This document shows, piece by piece, positions 14,356 through 50,346 of a stretch of 64,000 nt of DNA (positions within the stretch are counted from its first letter, which is position 1; each line of letters starts with the position of its first letter). The position numbers were made by a program, and so were the translations under genes. The stretch spans positions 11,384,589 through 11,448,588 of the forward strand of contig NC_084977.1 in the NCBI RefSeq assembly GCF_963691925.1, read 5' to 3'. This DNA comes from Scomber scombrus (Eukaryota; Chordata; Actinopteri; Scombriformes; Scombridae). The notes beneath the pieces were generated by a model that worked only from the letters and a program-made list of their open reading frames with translations, was not told the DNA's origin and did not search any database.

Positions 14356-14695
14356 ACCACTAAGCTATATGAGTGCCAGTGCCAGTTTAGAGATGTGTTG
14401 TGACCATATTGCTAATTTGGCATTAACGCAAGGAACATTTGCATATTCATCAGTCACACTTTTGATAATATGCTATTATTTTTTGTTAATGCTGTCAGTG
14501 CAGCTTTAAAATCATTGTCCTTGATAGTGGTGAACATATGGGGATTTTCCAGTACAACGCTTTTCTTGAAAGGACAATGTTGGCAGAATTTTTTGGTCTC
14601 TCGTCATTTTTCTGTAAGCATTTGAAAGTTCCCTGTGTTTTTGTTTGCGCTGTGTTCTCTGCAGCTGCTGCCTTTCAGTCGTAGCATACTAGAAA

Positions 14696-14703
14696 TGACG
14701 TCA
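14696..14703. promoter_or_regulatory. Perfect CRE palindrome TGACGTCA
   Basis: Isolated full CRE in the midn downstream intergenic region. One such site is expected by chance in about 65 kb, so the function is uncertain. Confidence 0.25.
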
Positions 14704-16658
14704 AGACAGGGAGAAAGGCGAGTCTCTCCCTGCTGCTTCGGGTTTCAGTTTGTTACCATAGCAGCTGCCACTTCCTGCCAGAGTGGGTCTTCCTGTGTTC
14801 ATTCATTTTTATCGTGCACGCTCCAGAGGAGTTACGAAGCTCTGTGTTTACATTGCCATATATGGGGTTTTATGAACAATGGGCACAGGGCTTCCCCCAA
14901 AGTCAAATAAACACCATTAACGGTATCCACACACACATAAACACGCACAGAGCCTGTACACACATGCATGCTCAAGCCAGTGCACACACATACACACACA
15001 CAGCCCTGTGCCATGCTCCCAATCATGCATTCGAAACTGCAACCATTTACACACAATTATCTCCACTTACAGTAATCTCCACTTAATGTGAATGCTACTT
15101 GATGTGGGATTTCAAGGGACTGTGGAGCAGAAGATAAAGTATAAAGCAGTTCAGGTTAGGCTGGAGTCTGTTATTTAATCTTAGTGTAAATCATGCTAGT
15201 GCTTTTATACAACCCACTCCCCAGCATAAGAGCAAACTATTTTTCCAGTTACAATCCAACAAATAACCACAATCTTTCGTTCACCATTTTTCTGTTGATC
15301 TTGCTGTTGACTCTGTCTTTCTTTTGGTGGAGGCTTGAAATTCACCTTTTCTCAGTGGAAACTATGTTAAACCCACGCATGGTGTTTCCTCAGTACATGC
15401 TCTCTGCAAGGCAACAAGAAAAAGGGGAAGGAGGGTAGCACTGACGGAGAGGTGGCTGTCAGAAAGAGTTCTTGTTTAGTGTTTAATAGAAACTGGAGCC
15501 TTGGTCTTTCTCAGAAGGATCTGTCCACTCCCAAACGTTGACTACTGTCCCACATACTTTGGGCTGATTAGCGGGATCCCTGCCCTGCCTGGCGTCTAGA
15601 AGGGAGGGGTAGACAAGATCACGTACAGCACAGCTCAGCTCAGCTCCCAGGCTGGAGAAAGGCCAACTCATTTACATTCAGGACACAAGGCTCAGTGCAC
15701 TGTGTCTGTATCCATGACCTCAGCTGTTTCACCACACCGTAAAGCCATTCCATAACTCAGAGCACCACATTCACTAATGGGGGCCAAAGGTGGATAGATG
15801 GAAGGGGAACTGAACTGATGTGGGTCGAGAGGGATTGAGGAGGCCAGTGTGGATGGCAGGGAGAAAGATGTGAAAATGTAGTCCCACACCTATCTCTCCC
15901 CTTACTCCTCCCTTCCTGCCCTCATGCCCTGGTTGCTCTGGCTGGCATGTATACCGGTTGGATGGCATCCAAACCGCTGGCCTGCCCTTTTCAGTGATTG
16001 CTTAGCGCACGAAATCACATCATTTGTAGAGGAAGCATGGTCAGCACAGAGCAGAAACAGTACACCTCTCACAATTAACTCAGACAGAGGCCTAATTAGG
16101 TAACAAGCCTGTGTGTACTGTAGGTAAAGCTCTTGCGACTCCAAACTGTGCCAACTGTGTTATTGACAAGACCAGGTTTGTACTTAATGCTGGACTATGT
16201 TGGCCAGTTCAGCATGAACAACACTGCATTGCTGTTTTCTGCCACTGTAATTATATATTAGACAGGTCTGATGTTTGTGTTTTCAGGGCTCTTTTCTGCT
16301 GAGCTATAGAGTTTAATGCTCTTATATCATGCGCTACACAGAGGAGGATTAACAGAAAATAACGTGTTTTTGGCTTATGAGAGAGCTTCTGTATTGCTTC
16401 TATGTAATTCCAGGCAGCAATCCTTTCATGTGAAGCTGTGTAAAACTCACCATGTGTTGATTTGCAGAGAAGACAAATATTTTGAATTCGTGACATTGTA
16501 ACTCTCACATTCAGGGCTTTGTATTCTCACACGAGACAAGGAGACGGAAAAAGCACAGGAACTAGGATGGGTGAAGGAAGCTCAACCAATTTCACCCCCA
16601 CAGCTGCTAAAGGTCACTGGAGCAACTGCTGAAAGGTACCTCATCTTCTTCCTGGAAG

Positions 16659-16662
<4 letters not shown>

Positions 16663-16717
<55 letters not shown>

Positions 16718-16719
16718 GA
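16663..16719. repeat. (GA)n microsatellite
   Basis: GA repeat with two GATA interruptions. Confidence 0.95.
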
Positions 16720-19071
16720 AGACACCAACAAAAAGAACATTTGACATATGACAGTTGCTGGACTCCGCCCAAGGGCTAAATCTGTAAGTAACAGCAACAC
16801 TTAAAGTAGATCTTGATTGTTGGCCTGCGCATGAATGCGCAATACATTTGGAATGTTTGAGGGCACCATTACAAAATCATAAAATTAGTGAGCCTCAATT
16901 TTATACTCAGCAGTAAATGCGATGAACCTTTTATTATCTTTTTTTTTCTTAAATTGCTTACAATTAATTTTAGTTTGTATAAAGCTGACACAAACAAAAG
17001 CTAGTATCAACAAAACCTCAAAGTCTATTTAGTAGCTGTTCTGGAGCTTTCAATCATATTATATGAGCTTCCTCAGCAGAAGACGTTTGCCCGGTTGTTA
17101 TAAATTGTTTCAAATTCCTTAAACTGCTTTGACAACATCTAAAGTAGTTCTTAAAGTACTCCAGAGCAGGAACAAAATGGTCCATGAGATGCCTTGAAGC
17201 TCAAATGTAATATTGTTTGCAAAAAGAATAAGTGTAAGATTTCTATTTGCATGAAACTTTACGGTCAAACTTTTACTGAGCTTGATTCCCAACATTCAGC
17301 GACCACAACTCCAGTTTGTTCAGCAGTTCAAATATGTCTGATGTTTTTCCCCTTGATGTCTATTTCCTCCATTACAGAAACAGTCAACCAATCAGAGTGT
17401 AGCATCCAGAAATAAGAACGAAGATGTCATCTTCCTATGTAGCTACAGTCATGAACAAAAGCAACAGAAATGGCAACGCAGACACAGATAAACAGGTTTA
17501 TTTAAGTCGACTTGCAAAAATAAAAACAGTTTAAGCAGCATATCTTTTCATTGTCACAAAAAACAACAAAGAATCATGCTGACCTTAACTTGCATCACAC
17601 CAGATAAAACCATTTTTAACACTAAATGGTAATGCACTTGTATTTGCAAGCTCCCATGACTGAAAACAAAAAAAGACTCAATATTGCTACACATCTGGTT
17701 TAAAGCACAAAACCTCCAGCGTGTGTAAATGACAAGCTGTCTCATTATTAGTGCATCATAACTGCCTGTGATTGGTGACAGGAAACTACAACTCTCTGCA
17801 TGGAACACCTTGACATTTATAATTCCCTCTCACAAGTATTTGTCTGGTCTTAAAATAAATTACAGTATTGAAGATTTGAAGAGAGAACATTCACCATGAG
17901 CTCCAGGAACCGGTTTTGTTGCTTAGCAGCTTGATCCATTTATATTACATTACGTTTGAACTAATACTGTGTGCTTGTACCCTCCGCAGAGATGATTTCC
18001 ACTTATATTTCTCCCAGCTCAGTGGTGTTTGATTAGTGAGTGCCATATGTCTGGGTGTACACACACTGTTTACCCAGTTTCCAGGGTTTATTTTAACCAT
18101 GACCTCTGTGCCGTTTCCCCCCGGGTCACAGGGTCAAGCTCCGAGGTCGACTCCACACTGATGGGGATAGACAGCTGAACACCTTTGAGGGTAACGTGTG
18201 CATATGTGTGTTCACTTGTCCTGCAGTGACCCGATGATGGCTTGTTCAGGGTTTCACTTAGGAATTGTGTGTATGTGTGTGTGCAGCCTGAAAAAGGATA
18301 TCAAAGGTTCTCTTCACAGCCTCACAGCTGCATAAATATCCATCAGGTAACGTTTCAAACAGAACGCCATTCTTCTCTTTCAACTGTGCAGGGAACAAAC
18401 AAAAATAGACAAAAGACAACAAGGTCCCTGCTGACCATGCGAACTGCCTCGAGTCTCACAGAGGAGGAGACTTTGAGGCCAAGCTCTGATGTTTTTGCCC
18501 TGACTTGAAGAAAATGCTTCTTTAGTGCTTTTCGCTTCATTACTCTGCTGTGCAGATGGGGCTTTCATCAGTGCAAAAAGGTTGTTTGCTGTTTGTGTGT
18601 AAAATGATGAGGCATTGACTTAAACAAGAGGCAAAAATGGAGGGTAATTATTATAAATTAAAACCTGTTTTTTGTCTTGCAATTTACACCTGTCATGACT
18701 GTCATACCTGTTGTTTTATGCAGCCTTTAGTTCAAAATGTGTTCAATTTAAATCTCACTCACACACATTGTAAGGGAAAAAAATGCTGACATAAAAGCAG
18801 CTAAAAGCACCACACATGCTGTCCAGAGAGGCTTACACAATACATTTCTCCTCATCCCTGAGTGTTTTGTTTATCAGCAAAGCGTGAAGTAAAAAAAACC
18901 AGAAAACTTTAAAATTTAATCTGTCTCTGCTATCTGTGGGACTGTGATTTTGTGGTGTACAGAGAAAACAAAAAAAGGTTTTTATATTAAATACAGTTTT
19001 TTTTAAATTTCTTTAAAAAAAAACCTTACTTTATCTTTCAGTGGTTTTGAACTATGATGTACGCAACACAT

Positions 19072-19073
<2 letters not shown>

Positions 19074-19122
<49 letters not shown>
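19074..19122. repeat. (CA)n microsatellite
   Basis: About 24 CA units. It lies 120 bases from the (TG)n tract at 19245-19361, so the two form an inverted pair. Confidence 0.97.
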
Positions 19123-19124
<2 letters not shown>

Positions 19125-19242
19125 ATACACAAACACAGATAATAACCTATAAATCTATGTCTAATTACTCTCATTATGACAAGAGGACATATATCGCTTG
19201 CTGTGTGACATCCTGGAATATTTTCCGTTATACTTGTGTCTG

Positions 19243-19364
<122 letters not shown>

Positions 19365-19520
19365 ATGTGAAGAGAGGATACAGCTGAGTGAATCTTATCT
19401 TAGATCTCACAACACGTGTGAAACCCCAACTTTGCGGAACTCCTCTCGATCCTGGAGCCACAGGGTTTCAGTTTGTGGTGGCAGCTGAGCCTCTGAGCCT
19501 CTCTTCTCTCCGTCTGTCTG

Positions 19521-19566
19521 TCTGCCTCTCTCGCTCTCTCTCTCTCTCCCTCTCTCTCTCTCTCTG
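19521..19566. repeat. (TC)n microsatellite
   Basis: Imperfect TC repeat in a pyrimidine-rich segment. Confidence 0.92.
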
Positions 19567-21087
19567 TTTCTCTGTTCTTTTCTGTCTCTAAAGACAGTTA
19601 CATCCACAGACAGCGAGCTTGCAGAAAGCAGCAGATAAGTGTGGAGGCTGAGAATGACAGTCAGATGCAGTCAGAAATAGGCAGTGACTTCTCAGAAGAC
19701 ACTCTTGATAGTTGCAGTATGACTGGAAGTCATGAGAATTTTATCAGTGTGCTGTTGCACTTCTTGCTCATGTTGTATATCCAGTAAAATGTAAAGCTGT
19801 AAACATTCAAAATGAACAACAGAAAGTGCAGTCTGTTAAGTCCACCTGCAGTATGCATCATGTGTGATAACATTCTCACTTGTGGCTTGTTTTGTTTGAG
19901 TCTCAGCTAACTGACAGATGGAGGGATAACCTTCTCATCAAAGCAACATACTGGTGTTTCTAAGTTTGGCTCTTTGTTTTTTTTTTACATTTTGTTTTCA
20001 GTTTTCAAATTGTATAAATCAAGAGAAACTAAAAACAGCATACACACTGAAAGGATATGACTAACAATATTAAAATGATTGTCAACAAAAATACCAAAAC
20101 CAACAATGAAGTGTTGCCTTTGATAGCCGAAGCTTGGTGAAGCTTCTTCCTCTGTGCCATAAAGGTCAACTGTTGTCCAAAAACATCTTTAACTGTCAAA
20201 CATACACCATCCTGCTGCTGTAAATACTGACTATGTGCATTAATCCACACATGAAAACAGTCAACAGTCTCCTTATGCATCGCTGGTTTAGGCCTTTTTC
20301 ATCGGGTTAGTTGTCAATTAGAAAACTAGAATAACATCAGACATATTCTTTTAAAAGAAATGGGGCAAGAGAAACTGTCAAAAATGGCATCCAAACTTCA
20401 AAAAAGCTTTTGTGTTTCAAAATGAAACTAGAATGAGGCTGCTCTATTTGAATAATAAAAAGGTTTTAGTGGTCTGATTTTCGCTACAGTCCTATTCTGT
20501 CTCTTAAGTTTATTTTAATTTTAGCTTCACATTTCAAATCATATCCATTTTGTAATTCAATAAAGCTATTCATTTTTTTAAATAGTCAAGGTGGCTTTGG
20601 ATAGAAGCAACCACCACATATTAAACCAGGGTGAATAATAATATGACACATGATTAACCCCATTCTTCTGATTTCAGGGAAATGTTTTGGCTATTGACAA
20701 GCTAGTCAATGAATTGAGCTCACATCAGTATTCATGTTTCATTAGGCTCCTCTTATTAGAATACTGTATGATGCCCCTGTGTTCTCCACAGGCCACGGAC
20801 AGAGAGGAGGTGTGTTTGTTTATGTTCAGAAGGCCACTGAGTAGAAAACTTTCATTACCACAATTATATCTGCAGAAAGAATGGAGGCATGAGAAAGGCC
20901 AAAGGACACATTCCTAGTCCTTGGCATTTATCGGAATGAAGGTGTAAACAACAAGAGGCATCTGGCATCTGCAGCTGGCAGCCTGATGAGTTGGTACAGT
21001 GGAGCACATGGCTTTTTAATGTGGAATTACTGGCAAATTATGAGTTCAATCTCAGAGAATAAAGCACAAATCACCAAACACAGAGAC

Positions 21088-21130
21088 TAGGGTTAGGGTT
21101 ACAGGGTTACAGGATTGGGGTTAGGGTTAC
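21088..21130 (+). repeat. Telomere-like GGGTTA-rich patch
   Basis: TAGGGTTAGGGTTACAGGG and a second GGGGTTAGGGTTAC within 43 bases. It is degenerate, with only a few TTAGGG units, so it may be chance or a small interstitial telomeric remnant. Confidence 0.5.
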
Positions 21131-21799
21131 AACACTAGACAAAATAGTTACACATTGAAATGGGTATGAACTAAATAGGTTTTATTTGATTTTTGCTTAC
21201 ATTATTAGGAGATGTGTAATATTTCTACCTGTAAATAAGAGTTAGCTCAATTTCATCTACTTAAAGCTGTGAAGTGCAGGAGCAGTTGTCTGTCATCATG
21301 CTATGTAGCATCCTCTCTCAGTGTGTATGCTGTGTTATTGGCACCCTGCCTGAGCAAAGCTTCAACATACAGCGGGTTTGTCTTTTCATGTTCAATCCCC
21401 TTTCAGACATTTCTTGATGCTCAGAGTCAAGCTCTTTGCTCAGCCTCGCTGGTTACAAGAAGCACAAACTACAAGTGCTGCTTCAAAACACCTTGTGCTG
21501 TAAGTACATGTGTCAGGAAGCAGGCTTCACATGAGGCACCGCTCTCTCTCTCTCTCGCCTTCTCCAATCTGTCACTCCACTTCCATATTCTGTCTCATCT
21601 TGAGCCTGGCTGCACTCACAGATGTGGAGAACATTTCTGTTGGCTCTGTCACTGAATCCCGCCCACCCCTGTTCAACCTCCTTCCACCCACACACAAACC
21701 CTCGGTCCCGGGTATTTTCTGTAACATTTTGCAGTTTAACCATAAGTCTTCAATGTTGTTCTTAGTTGAAAACTGGAGATGAACTTCAGTATTCTATGC

Positions 21800-21962
21800 A
21801 GCTGTATTATATAGGAAGAAATAAGCAAAAATATAATCAAAAGCCCATGCTAACAGTTTATTATGTTCACCATCTTAGTTTGCTCACATCAGCTAGGGAA
21901 TACTGTGTGTACGAAATTTCATGGCAATCCATTCAATGGTTGTTATATTTCACACAGGGCCC
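21800..21962 (-). mobile_element. Fragment of the TTAGCATGCTAAC-type fish repeat (inverted)
   Basis: CATGCTAACAGTTTATTATG, TTCACCATCTTAGTTTGC and AAATTTCATGGCAATCCATT, then CAATGGTTGTTATATTTCA, are recognisable pieces, inverted relative to the copy near 62.2 kb. The middle of the element is missing. Confidence 0.6.
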
Positions 21963-22179
21963 TTAAAGTCTCCATGAAATGACTCTCTTACTTGCTTGAT
22001 TTGATGCATTTCTTGTTGAAACAGGATGTTGGGGTGGCACTTAGGGTGCAGTGAGGAATCATTTGCAAGTGTAAACCAATAAGATATCAGTTTGGGAGAG
22101 AAACACAATTTCACTTTAAGGGATAAGTGGACAAGAGAGGATGTTCAAAGATTCACGAAGGTTTTACTGGTTGAAAATG

Positions 22180-22445
22180 TTAATTTATGCCCACCAGTGC
22201 AGGATGATTTCACCATTTAAGATATTCTATTTTGCAGGAAGTAGAAGTCATTCAGGTTTATTTCATGGGGCGATGCAGCGATCACAAAAAATAATTTGCT
22301 CAATTTTTTAGGAACCATGATCATCATGGCAGTCCATTCAGTAGTTGTTATTTTGGATACTTCAGGTATTTTTGGAGATCCGGACCAAAGTGAACTGACT
22401 GACCCAAAGATCAAAAGCTATGCTGCTAGTATGGCAGCTATGTGA
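22180..22445 (-). mobile_element. Second fragment of the same fish repeat
   Basis: CATGGCAGTCCATTCAGTAG, then GTTGTTATTTTGGATACTTC, GACCAAAGTGAACTGACTGA and GCTATGCTGCTAGTATGGC match the other end of the same family. It lies close to the 21800-21962 fragment, so the two may be remains of one insertion. Confidence 0.55.
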
Positions 22446-22834
22446 TCAAAGCATCTCAACTTTTGACTGAGCTCTTTGACTTTCCAGTTGAAAATGTTAA
22501 TAAGTCCCTTCACACAGAGGATCTGGCTTAGGGGCCCCCTGACCCCTTGGACCCCTGAGCTTGTGCTTGTTGGAAATCCACCCACAAGCCAATGTTAGTC
22601 TGGATCAGTCCAGTCCAATCATCAATTACATTAGCTTTTGATGTAGGGTAAGACAATATTTTATCAATGCAATTCTGAGCTTCTCTACCTTTTCATATGC
22701 TACTCATATCAAGTTACCTCCTGAAATAGATTATTGCATGAAATATTAGATTGAATAGCAGCTTTCATTCAATGTTATTGAATGTGTTAGTAATGAATAC
22801 TCACTGAGACAACTTGGTGTACTCATTTTGTTTT

Positions 22835-22848
22835 TTTATTTATTTATT
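22835..22848 (-). terminator. Alternative distal polyadenylation-signal cluster
   Basis: Three overlapping AATAAA hexamers (AATAAATAAATAAA) occur on the minus strand. The sequence from 24.6 to 22.85 kb is also A/T-rich and UTR-like, so a longer midn 3' UTR of about 3.5 kb is possible. Confidence 0.35.
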
Positions 22849-24592
22849 ACCTAAAAAAAGAAAATGTTCTATCACAAGTCACACTGAAATGTATTGCTTA
22901 AGAAAAAAAATATATTCATATATTTTTTTCATTTTTTAAAATTTTTTTCCCCCGTTTTTTTCTTTTTCCGAAACATGTTTGTTTCCATTATATTCCACCA
23001 AAAACAAGTTTTTTCCGGACACGAGCAACAGCTGCTAACATGTCCCAACAACCGTCTCCCCCACTTTTAAAAAAATGCACAAAGAAATACATAATTCACA
23101 GTTACCATTTTGGTTTCATAAATTAATACAGTCACACATGTGCTACACCGGTCTAGAGCTAGAACATTGTAAATTGTATTCTTGAATCCTGTTATTTTCA
23201 ATAGTTGGCTACAAGAAAGAACAGGCAACTTAAATGACGTGATCAGAATTCCACCAACATACTGTTTTTTTCCTCTCTGTAATGCTTTGTCATCTTTTTT
23301 GTTTTGTTTCATCTTTTTGAGTTTCACACAGAAGTGAGGCACACACAGAGTATAGTTCATACATATACAAAAAAATTAAATAAAATTTGGGAGGGGCTGG
23401 GGATAAATTGTCCTTTAATAATGTTGTATCCAAGGAAACAGGAAGTGCATGTAGTCTGGAGTCCTCAGAGGACCATTCTTATTCTGAATCAGGGCTGTTT
23501 CATGCCACGTAAGTACTGTGGTGTAAACTTCCTCAGTTAACATAAGTTACACAGATTTGTAGCTTTTTGCAGCTTGTTGGTGGGAGGACTGAGTCAAGAG
23601 GGATGTACGGTTCAGACAACGGAGACCAACAAGCATGGCAACACAATGAAGAAATGGGACAAAGACAATATTTGAGGAACAACACCAACTTTTGAATAGT
23701 ATTTGATTCACTCAAACAAGCTTTACCCCTAAAATCTACGACTCTCATGGCTGCAAATACTACAGTCGTGTGTATCAATCAATGAAAACAACTTGTTCAG
23801 CTTAAATCTGACATTGACACTGCAAGGGCAACATTTTAAGGCACAGAAGCCTTGACATAATAGAGACTCCACCAGCTAAAAGCACTAAACAACAGATGCC
23901 CGGTGTCCTCAGTGACAAAAATGGTGCCTTGATGACAACAAGTCCGACAACGATACACAGAAAGTTTAAAAAACAAAAAAAACATTCCCGCCCCCATTGT
24001 CCCCAAGTGTCTCATTTTTTTAGTGAAAGGTAAGGCCACTTAAAAAAAAGATGAGGTTCACCAAAAAGGTAATCTCTCACTGCAATCTCTGGGAGTGCAA
24101 TTGTGGTAGGGTGGTCGATCGATCAGACAGACAGACAGACAGATAAAGAGACAGTCTTCTCTCGAGTACGTTTGACGGACAGTTACTATAAATCCACTGG
24201 TCTGTTGGTTCCCTGCGAGTATGTCCACACGAGCCTCGGTTGGCATTCAGGCTGGGGGAGGAGGAGGAGGAGGAGGAGGAGGAGGAGGAGGAGGAGGAGG
24301 AGGAGGGGAGGAGGTGGCTAAACAGTTTGTAGGCTGTCTGGGTCCTTGAGAGTCATGGGGGGTAAAATCAGCGATCAGGGAGTAGAGAGTCAGTTGCTCT
24401 TTGCTCATCAATGCCATCATCATCATCATTATCTTCATTGTCACACAACAGGAATGTTCAGTGCTAAGCAAGATGTGAGTCCACACTTAACTTCATCTGT
24501 TTTGGTTATGCGTCGTAATACTTTAGCAGGACACTGTTGTTCTAACATTGAAAAATAAAAATTACAAAACCTAACCAACAAAAGCAGCATTG
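22849..24592. other. Possible distal midn 3' UTR, otherwise intergenic
   Basis: A/T-rich sequence with T-runs near 22.9 kb, a short (CAGA)n tract near 24125 and a (GAG)n tract at 24257-24316. I see no coding sequence. It is either the extended 3' UTR or its flank. Confidence 0.4.
24257..24316. repeat. (GAG)n trinucleotide repeat
   Basis: About 20 GAG units, within the possible extended 3' UTR of midn (CTC in mRNA sense). The polyproline frame on the other strand is a repeat artefact. Confidence 0.97.
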
Positions 24593-24598
24593 TTTATT
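24593..24598 (-). terminator. Candidate polyadenylation signal AATAAA
   Basis: AATAAA on the minus strand with a T/GT-rich downstream element within about 40 bases. It is the best-formed cleavage signal I see after the midn stop codon. Confidence 0.5.
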
Positions 24599-26307
24599 TT
24601 CTTCACAAATGCATGCATGTTGTTAACCTTCATTCCCACAGCACCAGTTTCTTTTTTTTTTCTTCCATCAATAGAAAAAAGATCAGTGTAATTCACACTT
24701 CTGCATGCAAAGAAAAGTCACTTTTTCCCTCCCACTTTTTTTTTTATGTTTAAAGTCCCCACATGTAGCAGCAAAACTGTGAAAGGCCTAACCTGATATG
24801 TCAATGGATGTCCTGGTGGAGGCACTAGATAATGATGCTGGATACAGATCTCACTTCTCCCTCTCTTTGCCAATAAAAAAATAGAGTCATTAATATGAGG
24901 ACTTGTGGTAAAAGGTACACATGAAATGGGCCTAGAACTGGGAACCAACTTATAATTTGAATTTATCTGGTTATGCCGTGCAACCATGCATTCACTGCAG
25001 CTGATTTAAGCAACTATGGAGTTAGCTGGGAGAAGACAACTCAGACGGAAACATGGGATATCCTAAATCAATTTATACTAAAAATCAAACGTACACACAC
25101 CCTCATAAACCTGTGCCAATTGTCACATTTATGTACACAATCTAATACAAACCCTCGACAAGTCCATTCAGGTCTGTAAAACATGAGGTGGGCTGGATGA
25201 AAATTATCTTTTCGTTTCATCTGTTGCGACTAGACGACTATAATTCATGAATGAGCTAATGAATGACTGAATGGATGTACGTGTTTGTTGGTAGTCAATG
25301 ACTTGACTGAAGCCACAGAGGGCTGCTGTTTTTTGAAAACTGCAGATAGGAAGAGAAATAAAAATAGATTTTTTTTCCATATACATTTTAAAGATTTTAA
25401 AATCCTCTAAAGCACTTTCTGTTAATATTAATTCATTTTGTTTACTCATTAATAATTCCTATCGATACCCTATGTCACTGAGGTTGATATCAATACTTCC
25501 ATATTCATTTTTTATTCTATTTCAGGCCCCACCTCCTTCTTGCACACTTTGACCAGCTGTTATAAATCAAGAAAATGTGCAAATCAACAACTACTTTGAA
25601 CTGTTATATGAAAACCTGAATGCTTTGTGAACAATGCTACATATTTTTTGTTTATAAAATATAATAATATGTTTCAAAATGAAAAAAAAAAAGTTTAACC
25701 ACCCCGTAACAGGTAAAAACTGGACTCTGGTTGGTGAGTTTTGAGATCAATAAGAATGCCCGTTAGAATAATCCATAGTTCGGCAGTTCTGCCATTTTTG
25801 TGATTAGGAAACACTGAGGCCTCTGGTGCTCCTGTCTTGTTAATTAGTCCAGTGTGGATCTCTTCATTGCTGTCCAGAGTGCGCTTTAAAAAACAAATCT
25901 TAAAAAAACAAAGCTGAAAATACCACCACCACCACCACCCACTGAATTCTGCTATGCTCAAGTTCAGGTATGGTCTCTGTAATTATACCGTAAAAGTCTT
26001 GTACACAGTTAAGTCCAGTTGTTGCCTGTCCAAATCCAAGCCTCAAAGAAAGTTCTGTTGCTATTGTTGCTGTTTTCCACAAGGTCAACTGTGAAGGACA
26101 GAATGGGATTAATGTCTGCAGGGAGCCTTTTTTTTCTCCACGTGATAGATGCTAGTCACAAGGACAACTTTGATTTCCTCTTTGCACAAGACATCTTTTG
26201 CACAGTTCTGAGTCCCCTCCTGCCAATCCACTCCCTTAAAACATCTCTAAGTAAATCCCAAGCAATGCTTTGCACATCTTTGAATCTATCCCCTGGGATC
26301 AGGTGGT
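24594..26307 (-). other. midn: Probable midn 3' UTR, shorter form
   Basis: The region after the stop codon is A/T-rich with no open frame that looks like a gene. At 24593-24598 the minus strand reads AATAAA, followed about 15 bases on by a GT/T-rich stretch (TGCTTTTGTTGGTTAGGTTT), which is the normal layout of a cleavage site. This would give a 3' UTR of about 1.7 kb. Confidence 0.5.
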
Positions 26308-49164
<22,857 letters not shown>

Positions 49165-49810
49165 CCGATAACCTGTGGTCAGAGGAGGGAGAGACAAGAC
49201 GAGCGGAGCCGGGGGTGAAGAGGGTGAAGAGGAGGATGGTTGAAGCAGATCCGTCGCTTCGGCTACTGTCCCTTGTTCTGCTTGCAAATCAAAAGCAGCA
49301 TTCAAAGATCTTTCTCTCTTTCTCTCTCTCTCTATAGCTCTTGGTGCCTCCTTTCTCTCGCTCTCCTAGAGTCAGAATAAAGCCCAATCCGTCTTCTCTC
49401 CGGTCAATATCATGAGAATATTCCCCGAGGAAAGTCAACTACATTAGGCTCGGTTTTCTCTTTGTTTGATCTTTGTCTTTGTTGCCTTTCCCAAGCAAGA
49501 AAAAGTCTTCCTAAATGCTACATCGATAGTTAAATGCCCGGCAGACGCGCAAGTATGTTGTCAGCACAAATGCCATGGGCGCTCATTTACGCAGACGGGT
49601 ACCTTTAAAACAAAAAAACGGCGAGGTGTAATTTAAAAAAACAAAAAAACAAAATAAATTCCTCTTGCTGTTTAGTAAGCTTTTGCAAGCTTCAGAGGCG
49701 ATAACACACGGTCCGTAAACTGCAAAGCCTCACACGGCTACAGTGAGAGGCTCTCCGCTGCGCACTCATACCCACGGCAGCTCCACTGAAATATCGACAA
49801 TGAACATTGT
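49165..49810 (-). other. midn: Probable midn 5' UTR of the proximal transcript
   Basis: Between a CCAAT/TATA-like region and the start codon lies about 640 bases of mRNA-like leader. It contains a GA-rich tract (CT on the + strand, 49310-49334) and a short upstream frame at 49263-49301. The acceptor at 49173 means part of this leader would be skipped when the distal first exon is used. The 5' end is estimated from the TATA-like motif only. Confidence 0.55.
49263..49301 (-). other. Short upstream ORF (12 codons) in the midn leader
   Basis: An ATG at 49301 opens a 12-codon frame (MLLLICKQNKGQ) that stops at 49263, about 100 bases before the midn start. Its context (TTTGAATGC) is weak. It would be present only in a transcript from the proximal promoter, so it could tune translation by promoter choice. 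This is inference. Confidence 0.35.
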
Positions 49811-49945
49811 CACAAAGTATCCCACTTCCACCATCGATAAAATACGCCCACAACCACGGAGCAACTCGACCAATCATAGAAGAGCTCCTTCGGGACGCTG
49901 CCGAAATCAGCCAATAGAAAGGCAAGATCCACACCCACGTGGAGG
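49811..49945 (-). promoter_or_regulatory. midn: Candidate proximal midn promoter
   Basis: Read in the midn direction, there is an E-box CACGTG (49936-49941), two inverted CCAAT boxes (ATTGG at 49911-49915 and 49870-49874), then a TATA-like GTATTTTATC (49836-49845). The spacing is normal for a transcription start near 49805-49815. The region is richer in CpG than its surroundings. Confidence 0.55.
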
Positions 49946-50302
49946 GAAAGCGAGTTAAGGCCATTCATAATAAATTACAGCATAGAACAAAATATGTGCC
50001 CATAACACATTAGCCTGCTGCAGCGGTACTTAAACTGTGGCCCGTGGTCCTTTGGAAGTCACTGAAGGGTTTGATGAGAGATCACATTAAATGACTAATT
50101 GTTTACTTTTCATTATCACTAACTTAATCAATGTTAATGACTATTTTACGTAGCAAGTCAGTAAGAAACCAACCAACCATCTGTTTCTTAAATTGAACCC
50201 AAGCACAGATAGGAGACTGTGCCGGGTCAAATTTCTGTTAACAAAAACTGTGTATCTGAGGATCTGTGCAACAGACTCAAAATAACATTCATGATCAGCA
50301 CT

Positions 50303-50346
50303 CAGTCACACTTCAAACAAGTGATGTCTTGTTTGAAGTGTGACTG
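50303..50346. repeat. Perfect 19-bp inverted repeat (hairpin)
   Basis: The left arm CAGTCACACTTCAAACAAG (50303-50321) and right arm CTTGTTTGAAGTGTGACTG (50328-50346) are exact reverse complements with a 6-base loop. It lies between the two candidate midn promoters. Confidence 0.95.

Noticed and set aside
24247..24486. Polyproline protein frame
   Set aside because: Translation of the (GAG)n/(CTC)n repeat in the midn 3' region.
49165..49305. N-terminal extension of midnolin upstream of MDQHPSARSC
   Set aside because: The frame is open but contains no ATG (a start at 49305 would be TTG), and a strong splice acceptor lies at 49173.
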